DNA of 64,000 nt from Acidovorax sp. 210-6. Its GTDB lineage: Bacteria > Pseudomonadota > Gammaproteobacteria > Burkholderiales > Burkholderiaceae_C. The notes beneath the pieces are model-generated. The model made no database searches. It was not told the origin of the DNA and worked only from the letters and a program-made list of their open reading frames with translations. Positions 35,283 through 45,437 of the stretch are shown here, in pieces. The stretch spans positions 1,922,001 through 1,986,000 of the forward strand of contig NZ_JAACJE010000001.1 in NCBI RefSeq assembly GCF_010020825.1, written 5' to 3'. Position numbers and translations under genes: made by a program. Each line of letters starts with the position of its first letter. Within the stretch, counting starts at the first letter, position 1.

Positions 35283-36671
35283 ATGTTCTCTTTGAATCCC
35301 CAGTCCTCCACGCCGCTGGTTCTCCAGGTGGTCGAGGGTTTCCGGCAGTTGGTCGAAGACGGCAGTTTGCGCGCCGGGGCCAAGCTGCCTTCGATCCGGC
35401 AGTTTGCCCACGCCCACGGCGTGAGCGTCTATACGGTGGTGGACGCCTACGATCGACTGGTGGCCCAGGGCTACTTCGTGTCGCGCCCGCACTCGGGCTT
35501 TTTTGTGCGCCGCCGTGCCGACGCGGCCCAGGCGCCCGCGGCACAGGGCGCGCAGTTCAGCTTCGATTCCATGTGGTACATGCAGCGCATTTTCGAGAAC
35601 CGCGCGCTGCGCCTCAAGCCCGGTTGCGGCTGGTTGCCGGGGGACTGGCTGTTTTCCGAAGGCGTGCGGCGCAGCCTGCGCGCGCTGGCCGCCGAGGACA
35701 CCGACCTGGGCGGCTACGGCGAGCCCAAGGGCTACCTGCCGCTGCGCCAACTGGTGCGCGACCTGCTGGCCGAGCACGAGGTGGTGGCCAATGCCGAGCA
35801 GGTGCTGCTGACCCTGGGTTCCAGCCAGGCCATGGACCTGGTGGCGCGCCATCTGGTGCGCCCTGGCGACCCGGTGCTGGTGGATGAGCCGGGCTATGCC
35901 AACCTGCTGTCGTCACTGCGATTCCTGGGCGCACGTCTGGTCGGTGCGCCGCGCACGCCCCAGGGCTACGACCTCGATGCTTTGGAGGCGCGGGTGCAGG
36001 AGCACCGCCCCAAGGTCTTTTTCACCCAGCCCCGGCTGCAAAGCCCCACGGGCTCGACCGCGCAGGTAGCCCACCTGTACCGCCTGCTGCAACTGGCCGA
36101 GAAGTACGATTTCGTGGTGGTCGAGAACGACATCTACGCCGACCTGGACCCCGAGCCCCGGCCCACGCTGGCCAGCCTGGACCAGTTGCGCCGCGTGGTC
36201 TATATCAGCAGCTTTTCCAAGACCATCTCGCCCAACATCCGCGTGGGCTACCTGGCCGCGCAGCCGGATCTGCTGGAGGAGCTGGGGCGGCTGAAGATGA
36301 TTTCCGGCCTCACCTCGTCCGAGTTCACCGAGCGCCTGGCCTACGGTGCCTTGCTGGATGGGCGCTGGCGCAAACACACCAAGTCGCTGCGCGACCGCCT
36401 GGCCGTGGCCCAGCAGCGCGTGGCCTCGCAGTTGCTGGACCTGGGCTTTGTCCTGTTTGCCGAGCCCAAGGCCGGCATGCTGCTGTGGGCCCGCCATCCG
36501 GCCATCGCCAATGCCACCGAACTGGCCTACAAGGCCGCCGAGCAGGACATCCTTCTGGGCCCTGGGCATTTGTTCAACGTAGAGCTCGAACCCAGCCCAT
36601 GGATGCGCTTCAACGTGGCGCATTGCCAGGACGAGGCCTTGTTCGTCTTTTTACGCAGCCAGACCCTCTAA
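35283..36671 (+). CDS. MocR/GabR-type transcriptional regulator (GntR domain fused to aminotransferase fold)
   Basis: A 462-residue regulator. A GntR winged helix occupies 1-75 (LVLQVVEGFRQLVEDGSLRAGAKLPSIRQFAHAHGVSVYTVVDAYDRL). A class I aminotransferase-like domain runs from about 110 to 460, with the PLP lysine in SSFSKTISPNIRVGYLAA and the aspartate/tyrosine region NDIYADL. GabR proteins sense GABA through PLP and switch on GABA genes. The divergent gabT and the shared operator upstream of the transporter-gabD operon support that role here. The effector is inferred. Confidence 0.92.
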   Translation: MFSLNPQSSTPLVLQVVEGFRQLVEDGSLRAGAKLPSIRQFAHAHGVSVYTVVDAYDRLVAQGYFVSRPHSGFFVRRRADAAQAPAAQGAQFSFDSMWYMQRIFENRALRLKPGCGWLPGDWLFSEGVRRSLRALAAEDTDLGGYGEPKGYLPLRQLVRDLLAEHEVVANAEQVLLTLGSSQAMDLVARHLVRPGDPVLVDEPGYANLLSSLRFLGARLVGAPRTPQGYDLDALEARVQEHRPKVFFTQPRLQSPTGSTAQVAHLYRLLQLAEKYDFVVVENDIYADLDPEPRPTLASLDQLRRVVYISSFSKTISPNIRVGYLAAQPDLLEELGRLKMISGLTSSEFTERLAYGALLDGRWRKHTKSLRDRLAVAQQRVASQLLDLGFVLFAEPKAGMLLWARHPAIANATELAYKAAEQDILLGPGHLFNVELEPSPWMRFNVAHCQDEALFVFLRSQTL

Positions 36672-36683
36672 AATGCAAGGTTC

Positions 36684-36706
36684 GCCTGGGGTTTTGCACC
36701 CCAGGC
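36684..36706 (+). terminator. Hairpin between the MocR gene and alaS
   Basis: An 8-bp GC stem (GCCTGGGG with CCCCAGGC) and a TTTTGCA loop, 12 bp past the regulator stop. It lacks a T tract. It may terminate the regulator transcript weakly or sit in the alaS leader. TAAAAT at 36669-36674 is a possible alaS -10. Confidence 0.4.
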
Positions 36707-36740
36707 CAGAGCGCCGCCGTTCCCCACCCAAGACCACGCC

Positions 36741-39362
36741 ATGACAACACCGTTCACCGTTGCCGACATCCGCAAGACCTTTCTGGACTTCTTTGCCTCC
36801 AAGGGCCATACCGTGGTGGCATCCAGCCCGCTGGTGCCGGGCAACGATCCCACGCTGATGTTCACCAATTCAGGCATGGTGCAGTTCAAGGACGTGTTCC
36901 TGGGCACCGACAAGCGCAGCTATGTGCGCGCTGCCTCGGTGCAGGCCTGCCTGCGCGCAGGGGGCAAGCACAACGACTTGGAGAACGTGGGCTACACCGC
37001 ACGCCACCACACCTTCTTCGAGATGTTGGGCAATTGGTCGTTTGGCGACTACTTCAAGCGCGAGTCGCTGAAGTGGGCCTGGGAACTGCTGACCGAGGTC
37101 TATAAGCTGCCGCCCGAGCGCCTGCTGGCCACTGTGTACGAAGAGGACGACGAGGCCTTCGACATCTGGACCAAGGAAATCGGCCTGCCGCCCGAGCGTG
37201 TGATCCGCATCGGCGACAACAAGGGCGGCCGCTACAAGTCCGACAACTTCTGGATGATGGCCGACACCGGCCCCTGCGGCCCGTGCTCGGAAATCTTCTA
37301 CGACCACGGCGACCACATTCCCGGCGGCCCTCCGGGCAGCCCCGACGAAGACGGCGACCGCTTCATCGAGATCTGGAACAACGTGTTCATGCAGTTCGAC
37401 ATGAAGGAAGACGGCTCCGTGGTGCCGCTGCCCGCGCCCTGCGTGGACACCGGCATGGGCCTGGAGCGCCTCGCGGCCATCCTGCAGCATGTGCACAGCA
37501 ACTACGAGATCGACATCTTCGACGCGCTGATCAAGGCCGCCGCACGCGAGACCGGTACCGCCGACCTGGCCAACCCTTCGCTCAAGGTGATTGCAGACCA
37601 CATCCGCGCCACCTCGTTCCTGATCAGCGACGGCGTGATCCCCAGCAACGAAGGCCGCGGCTACGTGCAGCGCCGCATCGTGCGCCGTGCCATCCGCCAT
37701 GGCTACAAGCTGGGCCAGAAGACGCCGTTCTTCCACAAGCTGGTGGCCGATCTGGCGCGCCTGATGGGCGATGCCTACCCCGCCATTCGCGAACAACAGC
37801 AGCGCATCACCGAGGTACTCAAGACCGAGGAAGAGCGCTTCTACGAGACCCTGGCCAATGGCATGGAGATTCTGGACGCAGCGCTGGACGGCGGCGCCAA
37901 GGTGCTGCCGGGCGAAGTGGCCTTCAAGCTGCACGACACCTATGGCTTCCCGCTCGACCTGACCAACGACGTGTGCCGCGAGCGTGCCGTGGCGGTGGAC
38001 GAGGCCGGCTTTGCCGCCGCCATGGACAAGCAGAAGGCCCAGGCCCGCGCCGCAGGCAAGTTCAAGATGGACAAGGCGCTGGACTATGCGGGTGACGCCA
38101 ACCGCTTCACCGGCTACGAGCACCTGGCTGAGACTGCAAAAATCGTAGCGCTCTACGTAGATGGGGTAAGCGTTGCGGCCCTGAAAGCCGGTCAAAACGG
38201 TGTGGTCGTGCTGGACACGACCCCGTTCTACGCCGAAAGCGGCGGCCAGGTGGGTGACGAGGGCGTCATTACCAGTGGCTCGGCCCGGTTTGCGGTGGGC
38301 GACACGCTCAAGATCAAGGCCGACGTGTTTGGCCACCACGGCACGCTCGAAGAAGGCACGCTCAACGTGGGTGACACGGTGCAGGCACAGGTCAACACGG
38401 CGGTGCGCGCCGCCACCATGCGCAACCACTCGGTCACCCACCTGATGCACAAGGCCCTGCGCGAAGTGCTGGGCAGCCACGTGCAGCAAAAGGGCAGCCT
38501 GGTCAATGCCGAGCGCACGCGCTTCGACTTTGCGCACAACGCACCCGTCACCGATGCCGAGATCCGCGAGATCGAGCGTCGCGTGAACGAGGAAATTCTG
38601 GCCAACGCGGCCACCCAGGCGCGTGTGATGGACATCGAATCGGCCCAGAGAACCGGCGCCATGATGCTGTTCGGCGAGAAGTACGGCGAGACCGTGCGCG
38701 TGCTGGACATCGGCAGCAGCCGTGAGCTGTGTGGCGGCACGCACGTGCAGCGCACGGGCGACATCGGCCTGTTCAAGGTGGTGGCCGAAGGTGGCGTGGC
38801 CGCTGGCGTGCGCCGCATCGAGGCGGTGACGGGCGCGAATGCGCTGGCCTACCTGCAAGGCCTGGAAGACACGGTGAACCAGGCCGCTGGCGCGCTCAAG
38901 GCGCCCGTGGCCGAGCTGAACGCCCGTATCACACAGGCACTGGACAACGCCCGCGCTCTCGAAAAGGAAGTCGCCGCCCTCAAGGGCAAGCTGGCCTCGG
39001 CCCAGGGCGACGAATTGCTGGCCCAGGCCGTGGACGTCAAGGGCCTGAAGGTGCTGGCCGCAGCCCTGCCCGGCGCCGATGCCAAGACCTTGCGCGAGAC
39101 CATGGACAAGCTCAAGGACAAGCTGAAGACCGCCGCCATCGTGCTGGCCGCTGTGGATGGCGACAAGGTGCAACTAGCCGCTGGCGTGACCCAGGATTCC
39201 ATTGCCAAGGTCAAGGCTGGGGAGCTGGTCAACTTTGTGGCCAGCCAGGTGGGCGGCAAGGGCGGTGGCAAGCCCGACATGGCCATGGCCGGCGGCACCG
39301 ATGCGGCCAAGTTGCCTGCGGCGCTGGCATCCGTGGCGGGCTGGGTGGGCGAGCGGCTCTGA
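36741..39362 (+). CDS. alaS: Alanyl-tRNA synthetase
   Basis: A full-length 873-residue cytosolic enzyme charging tRNA-Ala. The class II core is N-terminal ([34 protein letters not shown]). The editing domain has [11 protein letters not shown] and CGGTHV zinc/editing motifs. The C-Ala domain follows and ends [18 protein letters not shown]. Within residues about 466-482 the DNA (38136-38186) is unlike the surroundings in codon choice (GTA three times, GTT, GGG) and resembles an interspersed repeat. The reading frame is intact. Confidence 0.97.
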   Translation: MTTPFTVADIRKTFLDFFASKGHTVVASSPLVPGNDPTLMFTNSGMVQFKDVFLGTDKRSYVRAASVQACLRAGGKHNDLENVGYTARHHTFFEMLGNWSFGDYFKRESLKWAWELLTEVYKLPPERLLATVYEEDDEAFDIWTKEIGLPPERVIRIGDNKGGRYKSDNFWMMADTGPCGPCSEIFYDHGDHIPGGPPGSPDEDGDRFIEIWNNVFMQFDMKEDGSVVPLPAPCVDTGMGLERLAAILQHVHSNYEIDIFDALIKAAARETGTADLANPSLKVIADHIRATSFLISDGVIPSNEGRGYVQRRIVRRAIRHGYKLGQKTPFFHKLVADLARLMGDAYPAIREQQQRITEVLKTEEERFYETLANGMEILDAALDGGAKVLPGEVAFKLHDTYGFPLDLTNDVCRERAVAVDEAGFAAAMDKQKAQARAAGKFKMDKALDYAGDANRFTGYEHLAETAKIVALYVDGVSVAALKAGQNGVVVLDTTPFYAESGGQVGDEGVITSGSARFAVGDTLKIKADVFGHHGTLEEGTLNVGDTVQAQVNTAVRAATMRNHSVTHLMHKALREVLGSHVQQKGSLVNAERTRFDFAHNAPVTDAEIREIERRVNEEILANAATQARVMDIESAQRTGAMMLFGEKYGETVRVLDIGSSRELCGGTHVQRTGDIGLFKVVAEGGVAAGVRRIEAVTGANALAYLQGLEDTVNQAAGALKAPVAELNARITQALDNARALEKEVAALKGKLASAQGDELLAQAVDVKGLKVLAAALPGADAKTLRETMDKLKDKLKTAAIVLAAVDGDKVQLAAGVTQDSIAKVKAGELVNFVASQVGGKGGGKPDMAMAGGTDAAKLPAALASVAGWVGERL
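38136..38186 (+). repeat. Possible degenerate interspersed repeat inside alaS
   Basis: The segment AAAATCGTAGCG...TGGGGTAAGCGTTGCGGCC partly matches the interspersed repeat of this window (AAAAT, TAGC, TAAGCG and GGCC elements in order). It encodes roughly [17 protein letters not shown], where codon choice shifts to GTA/GTT/GGG. The match is loose, so this could be coincidence. Confidence 0.3.
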
Positions 39363-39405
39363 AGCTGGGCGGGGGGGGGCTGGCCTCAGCCCCTGACCGC
39401 ACGCT

Positions 39406-40455
39406 TCAGAAAAGTTCCACGTCGTCGTTGCTGACCTGCTTGGTCTGCAACAGCCCAGCGGCCACCAGGTCGTCGTAGTAGCGCACCTGGTTGCGGCCGT
39501 TTTCCTTGGCAAAGTACAGGGCCTGGTCGGCGCGGCCCAGCACTTCCACGGGAGAGCCATTTTCCGCAGAGACAAAGCCCACGCTCACGGTCACCTGGCC
39601 GACCTGAGGGAAGTAGTAGTCCTCGACGTTCTTGCGGAAGCGGTTGAACACCTTGTGCGCCGTGGCCAAACTGGTGGAGCGCAGCAGCACCACGAACTCC
39701 TCGCCACCAAAGCGGAAGATGCGATCGTGGCTGCGAAACGACGAGCGCAGGATGTTGGCGACCAGGATGAGCACCTCGTCGCCATAGAGGTGACCGAAGC
39801 GGTCGTTCACCATCTTGAAGTGGTCGATGTCCACCACGGCCAGCCATTGCCTTTCTGCGCCTTCGGCCCCTGGCTCCGCGCTGTCGCGGGGCAGTTCCAG
39901 GGCCATGGGCTCGGAGGTGTCGTGCGCTGTGGCGCGCGTAAACTGCTCGTCGAAGGTCTTGCGGTTGAACAGCCCGGTCAGCGCATCGCGCTCGCTGTAG
40001 TCCAGCAGGCTTTGGTAGTTCTGGAACACCTGGAAGACGCTGTTGATCGTATCGATCTTCTGCGCAGAAAAGGGCCGCGCCTGGATCACTTCCAGGCAGG
40101 TGTGCACCTTGTCGTTCATCCAGACGGGCAGCCACAGGGCGTGGCGCCCCTTGCCCAACTTAGCCACGGCCTGCGAGGCATGGGCTTGCAGGCATTCATG
40201 CAGCGCGGGCATGTCGGCCACGCGAACACGCTGGGGGTCGGACTGGGCCTCCGTGCCCGCGCTGAGCCATTGGCCCCTGCCATCCATCCAGGTGCGCGGC
40301 CTGCAGTACTGTTCACCGTCCAGCATAAACACTTCCAGTGAACGCACCTGCACCATGCCGCTGAAGGCTTGCAGCGTGGTAAGCACCGACACTTCCAACC
40401 GTAGGTGGTCGCGGTGACCGGTCATTTCGACCAGGTTCTGCAGAATGGGTTTCAT
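39406..40455 (-). CDS. GGDEF-domain protein (probable diguanylate cyclase)
   Basis: A 349-residue cytosolic protein. The N-terminal half (1-150) is a GAF-like sensor region without a clear name (LEVFMLDGEQYCRPRTWMD, HALWLPVWMNDKVHTCLEVIQ). The GGDEF domain starts at about 155 with DALTGLFNRKTFDEQF. The active-site loop is RFGGEEFVVLLR, and an RxxD product-inhibition site (RSHD) lies five residues before it, so it should make cyclic di-GMP and be feedback-limited. It has no transmembrane segments or EAL domain. Confidence 0.93.
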   Translation of the reverse strand: MKPILQNLVEMTGHRDHLRLEVSVLTTLQAFSGMVQVRSLEVFMLDGEQYCRPRTWMDGRGQWLSAGTEAQSDPQRVRVADMPALHECLQAHASQAVAKLGKGRHALWLPVWMNDKVHTCLEVIQARPFSAQKIDTINSVFQVFQNYQSLLDYSERDALTGLFNRKTFDEQFTRATAHDTSEPMALELPRDSAEPGAEGAERQWLAVVDIDHFKMVNDRFGHLYGDEVLILVANILRSSFRSHDRIFRFGGEEFVVLLRSTSLATAHKVFNRFRKNVEDYYFPQVGQVTVSVGFVSAENGSPVEVLGRADQALYFAKENGRNQVRYYDDLVAAGLLQTKQVSNDDVELF

Positions 40456-40474
40456 GGGAGCGGGCTCCTGCGGT

Positions 40475-41236
40475 TCATGCGCGGCGCTGGAATACCAGGT
40501 CCCAGACGCCGTGGCCCAGACGCAGTCCGCGGTTTTCGAACTTGGTCAGCGGGCGGTAGTCGGGCTTGTCGGCATAGCCCGCAGCGGTGTTGGTCAACAA
40601 AGGCTCGGCGCTCAGCACCTGCAGCATCTGCTCGGCGTAGGGCTGCCAGTCGGTGGCGCAGTGGATGTAGCCGCCAGGGCGCAGGCGCGCGGCGAGCTTG
40701 GCCACCAGCGCTGGCTGGATCAGGCGGCGCTTGTTGTGCTTGGTTTTGTGCCAGGGGTCGGGGAAGAACACATGCACGCCTGACAGGCTTGCGGGTGCCA
40801 GCATGTGGTCTATGACCTCGACAGCGTCGTGCTGCAGGATGCGAATGTTCTGCAGCCCTTGTTCGCCAATGCGCTTGAGCAGGGCGCCCACGCCGGGTTC
40901 GTGCACTTCGCAGCACAGGAAGTTGTCCTCTGGGCGCACGCGGGCGATATGGGCCGTGGCCTCGCCCATGCCGAAGCCGATTTCGAGGATCAGCGGTGCC
41001 TCGCGCCCAAAGGCGGCCGGCGCGTCGAGCGGCGCGGCGGCGTAGGGCAGGATGAAGCGCGGCCCGAAGTCGGCAAAGGCCTTGGCCTGGCCGGTGGTGG
41101 TGCGGCCTGCACGGCGCACAAAGCTCTTGATGGTTTTGGGGTGGAGCACGCCCTCGGGCGCGCTGCCGGGCGCTGTGGTGCCGGCCGGCGGTGGTGCGGA
41201 TACGTCAGGCGCGAGCAGGGTGGGGGCGGGATGCAT
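40475..41236 (-). CDS. trmB: tRNA (guanine-N7)-methyltransferase
   Basis: A 253-residue SAM-dependent enzyme making m7G46 in tRNA. SAM motif I is [34 protein letters not shown] is the catalytic segment; [16 protein letters not shown] follows. The N-terminal 50 residues are a proline-rich extension common in betaproteobacterial members. ATG 41236 is the only reasonable start. gluQRS ends 8 bp upstream, so both tRNA-modification genes are probably co-transcribed. Confidence 0.95.
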   Translation of the reverse strand: MHPAPTLLAPDVSAPPPAGTTAPGSAPEGVLHPKTIKSFVRRAGRTTTGQAKAFADFGPRFILPYAAAPLDAPAAFGREAPLILEIGFGMGEATAHIARVRPEDNFLCCEVHEPGVGALLKRIGEQGLQNIRILQHDAVEVIDHMLAPASLSGVHVFFPDPWHKTKHNKRRLIQPALVAKLAARLRPGGYIHCATDWQPYAEQMLQVLSAEPLLTNTAAGYADKPDYRPLTKFENRGLRLGHGVWDLVFQRRA

Positions 41237-41244
41237 GGTTTCGA

Positions 41245-42219
41245 TCACGATGCCCGATTGTAGAGAGCTGCCCAGGCCTTGACCCACTGCGCAAGCGCCT
41301 GGGCGGGCGTGGTGTTGTGGGGATGCACCAGTGGCGGCAGCCCCAGCACGGCAGCAGCCTGTCCCAGAGCGGCCACTGGGTCGTCCAGCTCCAGCGGTGC
41401 CGCGCCGTGTTGCTTGGAGAGCTTCTCGCCGTCGTAGCCGCGCACCAGGGGGGTGTGCAGGTACTGCGGCGTGGGCAGGCCCAGTGCGTGTTGCAGCAGC
41501 ATCTGGCGCGGGGTGTTGTCGGCCAGGTCTTCTCCACGCACCACGTGCGTGATGGCCTGTGCGCCATCGTCCACCACCACGGCCAGTTGGTAGGCCCACA
41601 GGCCGTCGGCCCGCAGGAGCACGAAGTCACCCACGCTCTGGGCCACATCCTGTTGTTGGGCTCCCAGGCGCCGGTCCTGCCAGTGCAGTACACCATTTGC
41701 TATCAAAAAAGGAGCTGCTTGCGCTTTATCAACGGGCGCTGGAGGCCATTTTTGTATGTAGTCCGTGGTGGCAAAGCGCCAGGCACGGGGGCTGCGGCCC
41801 CGCAGGCCCTGGCGGCAGGTGCCGGGGTAGGGCAGCCCTGCGTGCCGCTCGCGCTGGTGTCCTGCGGCCAGCAATGCAGCTTCGATGTCCTTGCGGCTGC
41901 AGGCGCAGGGGTAGGCCAGCTCGGCTTGTACCAGGCGGTGCAGCGCCTGTTGATAGCTGCTGCCGCGGGTGGACTGCCAGACTGGCGCCGCGTCAGGCAC
42001 CAGACCGCAGGCGGCCAGTTGTGCCAGGATGTGCTCTCCCGCGCCGGGCTGGCAGCGTGGTGTGTCCACGTCTTCGATGCGCACCAGCCAGCGGCCGCCG
42101 GGGTGGGCGCGCGCATCCAGCCAACTGGCCAGGGCGGCCACGAGCGAGCCCGCATGCAAGGGGCCGGTGGGAGAAGGAGCAAACCGGCCGGTGTAAGGTC
42201 CTCGCTCTGCCAGGCTCAT
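41245..42219 (-). CDS. gluQRS: Glutamyl-Q tRNA(Asp) synthetase with an in-frame repeat insertion
   Basis: A 324-residue GluRS paralogue that attaches glutamate to queuosine of tRNA-Asp. It has the HIGH-like motif [13 protein letters not shown], zinc cysteines in YPCACSRKD and [36 protein letters not shown], and the KMSKS-like KLSKQHG. Usual length is about 290-300. Residues about 154-175 ([19 protein letters not shown]) have no counterpart in E. coli and coincide exactly with an interspersed repeat in the DNA. The frame is preserved. ATG 42219 overlaps the upstream oxidoreductase stop by 4 bp. Confidence 0.93.
   Translation of the reverse strand: MSLAERGPYTGRFAPSPTGPLHAGSLVAALASWLDARAHPGGRWLVRIEDVDTPRCQPGAGEHILAQLAACGLVPDAAPVWQSTRGSSYQQALHRLVQAELAYPCACSRKDIEAALLAAGHQRERHAGLPYPGTCRQGLRGRSPRAWRFATTDYIQKWPPAPVDKAQAAPFLIANGVLHWQDRRLGAQQQDVAQSVGDFVLLRADGLWAYQLAVVVDDGAQAITHVVRGEDLADNTPRQMLLQHALGLPTPQYLHTPLVRGYDGEKLSKQHGAAPLELDDPVAALGQAAAVLGLPPLVHPHNTTPAQALAQWVKAWAALYNRAS
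41694..41758 (+). repeat. Interspersed repeat, copy B, inside gluQRS
   Basis: It runs CATTTGCTATCAAAA, then GGAGCTGCTTGCGCTTTATC, GGGCGCTGGAGGCC and ATTTTTGTATG. This shares order and spacing with copy A and with copy C reversed. It encodes about 22 residues of GluQRS on the opposite strand, in frame and without a stop. Confidence 0.7.
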
Positions 42220-43304
42220 GCCACGGCCAAGGCCAGTTCCAGCCCAGAGACGAAGGCGTCTTCCACGCGGTGGCCCAGGCACCAGTCACCGCACACGCCC
42301 AGTCCTGCGGGGGCATCCCACAGGTGGCTTTGGCCCAGGGGTTGCAAGGTGCGTGCGTGGCGCCAGCGTTGCAGTTCGGCATGGGCGGGCTCGGTGCGGA
42401 TGCCGGTGATCTCGGCAAAGGCCTTGCGCAGCTTGGCCAGCACGCGGGCAGGGTCGTCCTCCAGGTGCTCGGCAGACCATTCGGGGCTGGCCTGCACGGT
42501 CCAGCGCTCGATCAGGCTGCGCCCCGGCTTGGACGATTCGCGCGCCACCCAGGCGATGCGGTGGTGTGTGCTGCGCGCTGCGTTCCATTGCGGGCCAAGG
42601 GTGGTGAGGCCGGGCTGCATGGCCTGGGGGTAGGCCAGCATCAAGGTCCAGCAGGGGGCCATGGCAACGCCCGAGAGGTTTTTGGCCAGCGGGCTGGCGA
42701 CATCGGCCAGCAGGGTTTGTGCGGGGATCGCGGGCATGGCCAGCAGCACGGCGTCGAATCCTGCGTGCACATGGCGCGCGCCATCCTTGCTCGCGGTGGT
42801 CAGTTGCCAGGCGCCAGGGCGCAGGCGGTCAGGTTCCATGCGCACCACCTGTGCGTCGGTGTGCAGATGGCCCGCGTCCTGCAGCGGAGTCGCCCAGGCT
42901 TGCACCAGGGCATCCATGCGGGGTGCCGCCACCCAGTGCGGGTCTTTGGGCACGGGGCTTGCCGCGACAACACGGCCCGCGGCGTCGAGCACGCGCACCG
43001 TGCTGGCGCTCCAGGGGCGGCACAGGCCGGGCTGGGTTTGCAGCACGCGCTCCAGGCGCGGGTCGCGCACGGTGAAATACTGCGCCCCAGCGTCAAAGCT
43101 GCCAAAGGGGCTGTCCACGCTGCGGGTGCGCCCACCGGGCTCGGGGTGCTGCTCAAACACACTGACCTGGTGCCCGGCCTGCACCAGGGTGCGTGCGCAG
43201 GCAATGCCCGCAACCCCCGCACCCACAATGGCGATGTGGCGCGGTGCCTTGGCAGAGCCTTTGCGGCGGACGGTGGAGGGCGATGTGTGGGGGGCTTTGG
43301 GCAT
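42216..43304 (-). CDS. FAD-dependent amine oxidase/renalase-like oxidoreductase
   Basis: A 362-residue flavoprotein. The FAD-binding Rossmann motif is [37 protein letters not shown] at about 22-58, followed by [16 protein letters not shown]. The C-terminal FAD contact is [25 protein letters not shown]. It resembles bacterial renalase-like proteins; the substrate is unknown. The start MPKAPHTS at 43304 gives a short basic leader. It is coupled to gluQRS by a 4-bp overlap, but the functions look unrelated. Confidence 0.88.
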   Translation of the reverse strand: MPKAPHTSPSTVRRKGSAKAPRHIAIVGAGVAGIACARTLVQAGHQVSVFEQHPEPGGRTRSVDSPFGSFDAGAQYFTVRDPRLERVLQTQPGLCRPWSASTVRVLDAAGRVVAASPVPKDPHWVAAPRMDALVQAWATPLQDAGHLHTDAQVVRMEPDRLRPGAWQLTTASKDGARHVHAGFDAVLLAMPAIPAQTLLADVASPLAKNLSGVAMAPCWTLMLAYPQAMQPGLTTLGPQWNAARSTHHRIAWVARESSKPGRSLIERWTVQASPEWSAEHLEDDPARVLAKLRKAFAEITGIRTEPAHAELQRWRHARTLQPLGQSHLWDAPAGLGVCGDWCLGHRVEDAFVSGLELALAVA

Positions 43305-43384
43305 GGCAGGGGCTTTCTGGCAGAGGTTGCTATGGCTTGTACACCACTCTACACGCCCGGCAGCCGACGCTGCACCGTTCTGGA

Positions 43385-44323
43385 TCAGAAATGGTGGTGA
43401 TTTTCCAGGAGTGCCCGGCGTGTGGTGGGGCTGTGCAGCTGTTCCAGCCACCATTGCAAAGCCCTCCCCGGTACCGTGAAACCGGGTCCACCCCAGGCGT
43501 AATGCAGTGATACCAGCCGTTCGGGTCGGGCCACCTTGCGCTCGACCAGGCGGCCCGCCTCCAGGTAGGGGCGCACCATGGATTCGGGCAAAAAACCACC
43601 GCCCAGGCCGCGCAACTGGGCCTGTATCTTGGCCTGCATGCTGTCCACCGTGAACACGTCCTGCCCGCCGAGCAAGCCCATGGTCAGCCCGCCGCGCAGC
43701 GCCGAATCGGCAACGGCGATCGCCCGGTGCCCGCGCAGCACGGCGTCGGCGATGGGTTCGGTGGCCTGGGCCAGGGGATGGTGGGGCGCCACCACGTAGA
43801 TGAAGCGCTGGCTGCCCAGCGGCATTTGCTGCAGCCCTGCCACCGCAGGCCCCAGGGCGCCCACGCCAATGGCCAGGTCGGCCCGCCCCGAGGTGAGCGC
43901 CTCGAGCGTGCCGGACATGATGCCGTCGCACAGCTTGAGGCGCGTGGGCGGGCTCATGGCATAGAACGCCTCGACGAGCTCCAGCATGGTGTGCGGAGAG
44001 ATCACGCCATCGACCGAGATGGTGAGCTGCGGCTCCCAGCCCGTGGCCACGCGCCGCACACGGTGGGCCACCGCGTCGATGTCCTGCAGCAGGCGCCTGC
44101 CTTCGCGCAGCAGCTCGGCACCGGCCTCGGTGGGGCGTGCCTGGCGCGCGCTGCGGTCGAACAGCAGCACGTCCAGCGCATCCTCGATCTGTCGCACCCG
44201 GTAGGTCAGCGCGCTGGGAACCAGGCCCAGCTTGCGCGCTGCAGCGGCAAAGCTGCCTTCCTCGGCAATCACCTCCAGCATGGCGAGGTTTTCGGGGGTC
44301 AGGGCGTCGCGAATGTCTTGCAT
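43385..44323 (-). CDS. LysR family transcriptional regulator
   Basis: A 312-residue regulator with the N-terminal winged helix NLAMLEVIAEEGSFAAAARKLGLVPSALTYRVRQIEDAL and an effector-binding domain from about 95 to 300. It is divergent from the pirin gene across 340 bp. LysR-pirin pairs are common in betaproteobacteria, so pirin is the likely target (inference). ATG 44323 is chosen over longer upstream frames. Confidence 0.92.
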   Translation of the reverse strand: MQDIRDALTPENLAMLEVIAEEGSFAAAARKLGLVPSALTYRVRQIEDALDVLLFDRSARQARPTEAGAELLREGRRLLQDIDAVAHRVRRVATGWEPQLTISVDGVISPHTMLELVEAFYAMSPPTRLKLCDGIMSGTLEALTSGRADLAIGVGALGPAVAGLQQMPLGSQRFIYVVAPHHPLAQATEPIADAVLRGHRAIAVADSALRGGLTMGLLGGQDVFTVDSMQAKIQAQLRGLGGGFLPESMVRPYLEAGRLVERKVARPERLVSLHYAWGGPGFTVPGRALQWWLEQLHSPTTRRALLENHHHF

Positions 44324-44663
44324 GGTCGGACTGGTTTGTTTCAACCTAGAAACCGCAGTTGGATGCGCCCGACAGTGCCGTGATCGGTGTGCCAGGCAAG
44401 GCGTGACGACGCAGCGCACTCCTGTGCGCAAGGAGGAACAACGGCGCATGGCGCGCCGAGCGCGGTGCTGGCGGGTGCATAGCGCTCTGACCCTGATGGT
44501 GAGCGCTCCCAAGTAGCACATAGTCAGATTTCATGCGGTCTTTCCAAAGGTTGCGAGCGGTCAACTGCGGTTTCTGGGTTTAAGGATTTTGAATCATCCC
44601 ATCAAAGCGCTCGTCCCTATCGCTGGCGATGGCGCCCTACAGTCCTTTCAGAAGGAGCACACC
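44324..44663. other. 340-bp intergenic region between LysR and pirin genes
   Basis: No open frame is convincing. Small stems are visible: CTCCT-N7-AGGAG near 44420 and AGCGCT/AGCGCT near 44482-44508. No clear T-N11-A operator or consensus promoter could be fixed by eye, although the LysR operator probably lies here. Confidence 0.4.
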
Positions 44664-45365
44664 ATGCTGACACTGCGCAAATCCCAGGATCGAGGCTATG
44701 CCGACCACGGCTGGCTGCGGTCGTTTCACAGCTTTTCGTTTGCGGGCTACCACGACCCGCGCTTCATGGGCTATGGCAACCTGCGCGTCATCAACGAAGA
44801 CCGCATTGCGCCGGGCACTGGCTTTGCCACCCATGCCCACCGGGACATGGAAATCATCAGCGTGGTGCTGTCGGGCGCATTGGCCCACCGGGACAGCATG
44901 GGCAACACGACGGTGATTCCGGCGGGTGACGTGCAGGTGATGAGCGCCGGCAGCGGCGTCACGCACAGCGAATACAACTACGCCAGCGGCGAGGAAACGC
45001 ATTTCCTGCAGATCTGGATCGAGCCCTCACAGCGGGGGCTGCAACCCAGCTACGATCAGATGCCCTTTGGCTGGCAGGCCGGGCGGGGACTGCGGCGGCT
45101 GGCTTCCGGGCAAGACCAGATGGGCACCCTGCGCATCCACGCCGATGCCGCCCTGTGGGCAGGTCACCTGGCGGCAGGTGAAACGGCGGATCTGGCACTG
45201 GATGGGGCACGCAAAGCCTATGTGCACCTGGTGCGTGGCAGCCTGCGCGTCAATGGCCAAGCCCTGCAAACGGGTGATGCCGCCATGCTCGAAGGAGAGG
45301 CGCTACTGCAATTGGAGGCAGCGTCGGAGGGCGCGCTGGTGCTGGTGTTCGACCTGCGGGCGTAG
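44664..45365 (+). CDS. Pirin family protein
   Basis: A 233-residue cupin-type pirin. The N-terminal cupin has DRGYADHGWLRSFHSFSFAGYHDPRFMGYGNLRVINEDRIAPGTGFATHAHRDMEI, with metal-binding histidines in HAHRDMEII, and later EETHFLQIWIEPSQRG. ATG 44664 follows AGAAGGAG. Family members include quercetinase-like enzymes and transcription cofactors. The specific role is unknown. A strong hairpin follows. Confidence 0.93.
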   Translation: MLTLRKSQDRGYADHGWLRSFHSFSFAGYHDPRFMGYGNLRVINEDRIAPGTGFATHAHRDMEIISVVLSGALAHRDSMGNTTVIPAGDVQVMSAGSGVTHSEYNYASGEETHFLQIWIEPSQRGLQPSYDQMPFGWQAGRGLRRLASGQDQMGTLRIHADAALWAGHLAAGETADLALDGARKAYVHLVRGSLRVNGQALQTGDAAMLEGEALLQLEAASEGALVLVFDLRA

Positions 45366-45414
45366 GGCGTGTCGTCATTCAATTCCCCCACGCGAATTGA
45401 ATGACCACACGCCC
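45365..45414. terminator. Bidirectional hairpin between pirin and FlhG-like genes
   Basis: Two 21-bp arms with a single mismatch (core GTCATTCAATTC) and an 8-nt loop CCCCACGC, between convergent stops. The stem is long enough to terminate both transcripts. Confidence 0.75.
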
Positions 45415-45437
45415 TGGCAAGCCTGCCGCACGGGTCC

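Noticed and set aside
36870-39173. An open minus-strand frame opposite alaS
   Set aside because: The alaS coding sequence is complete with all motifs; the opposite frame has no family features.
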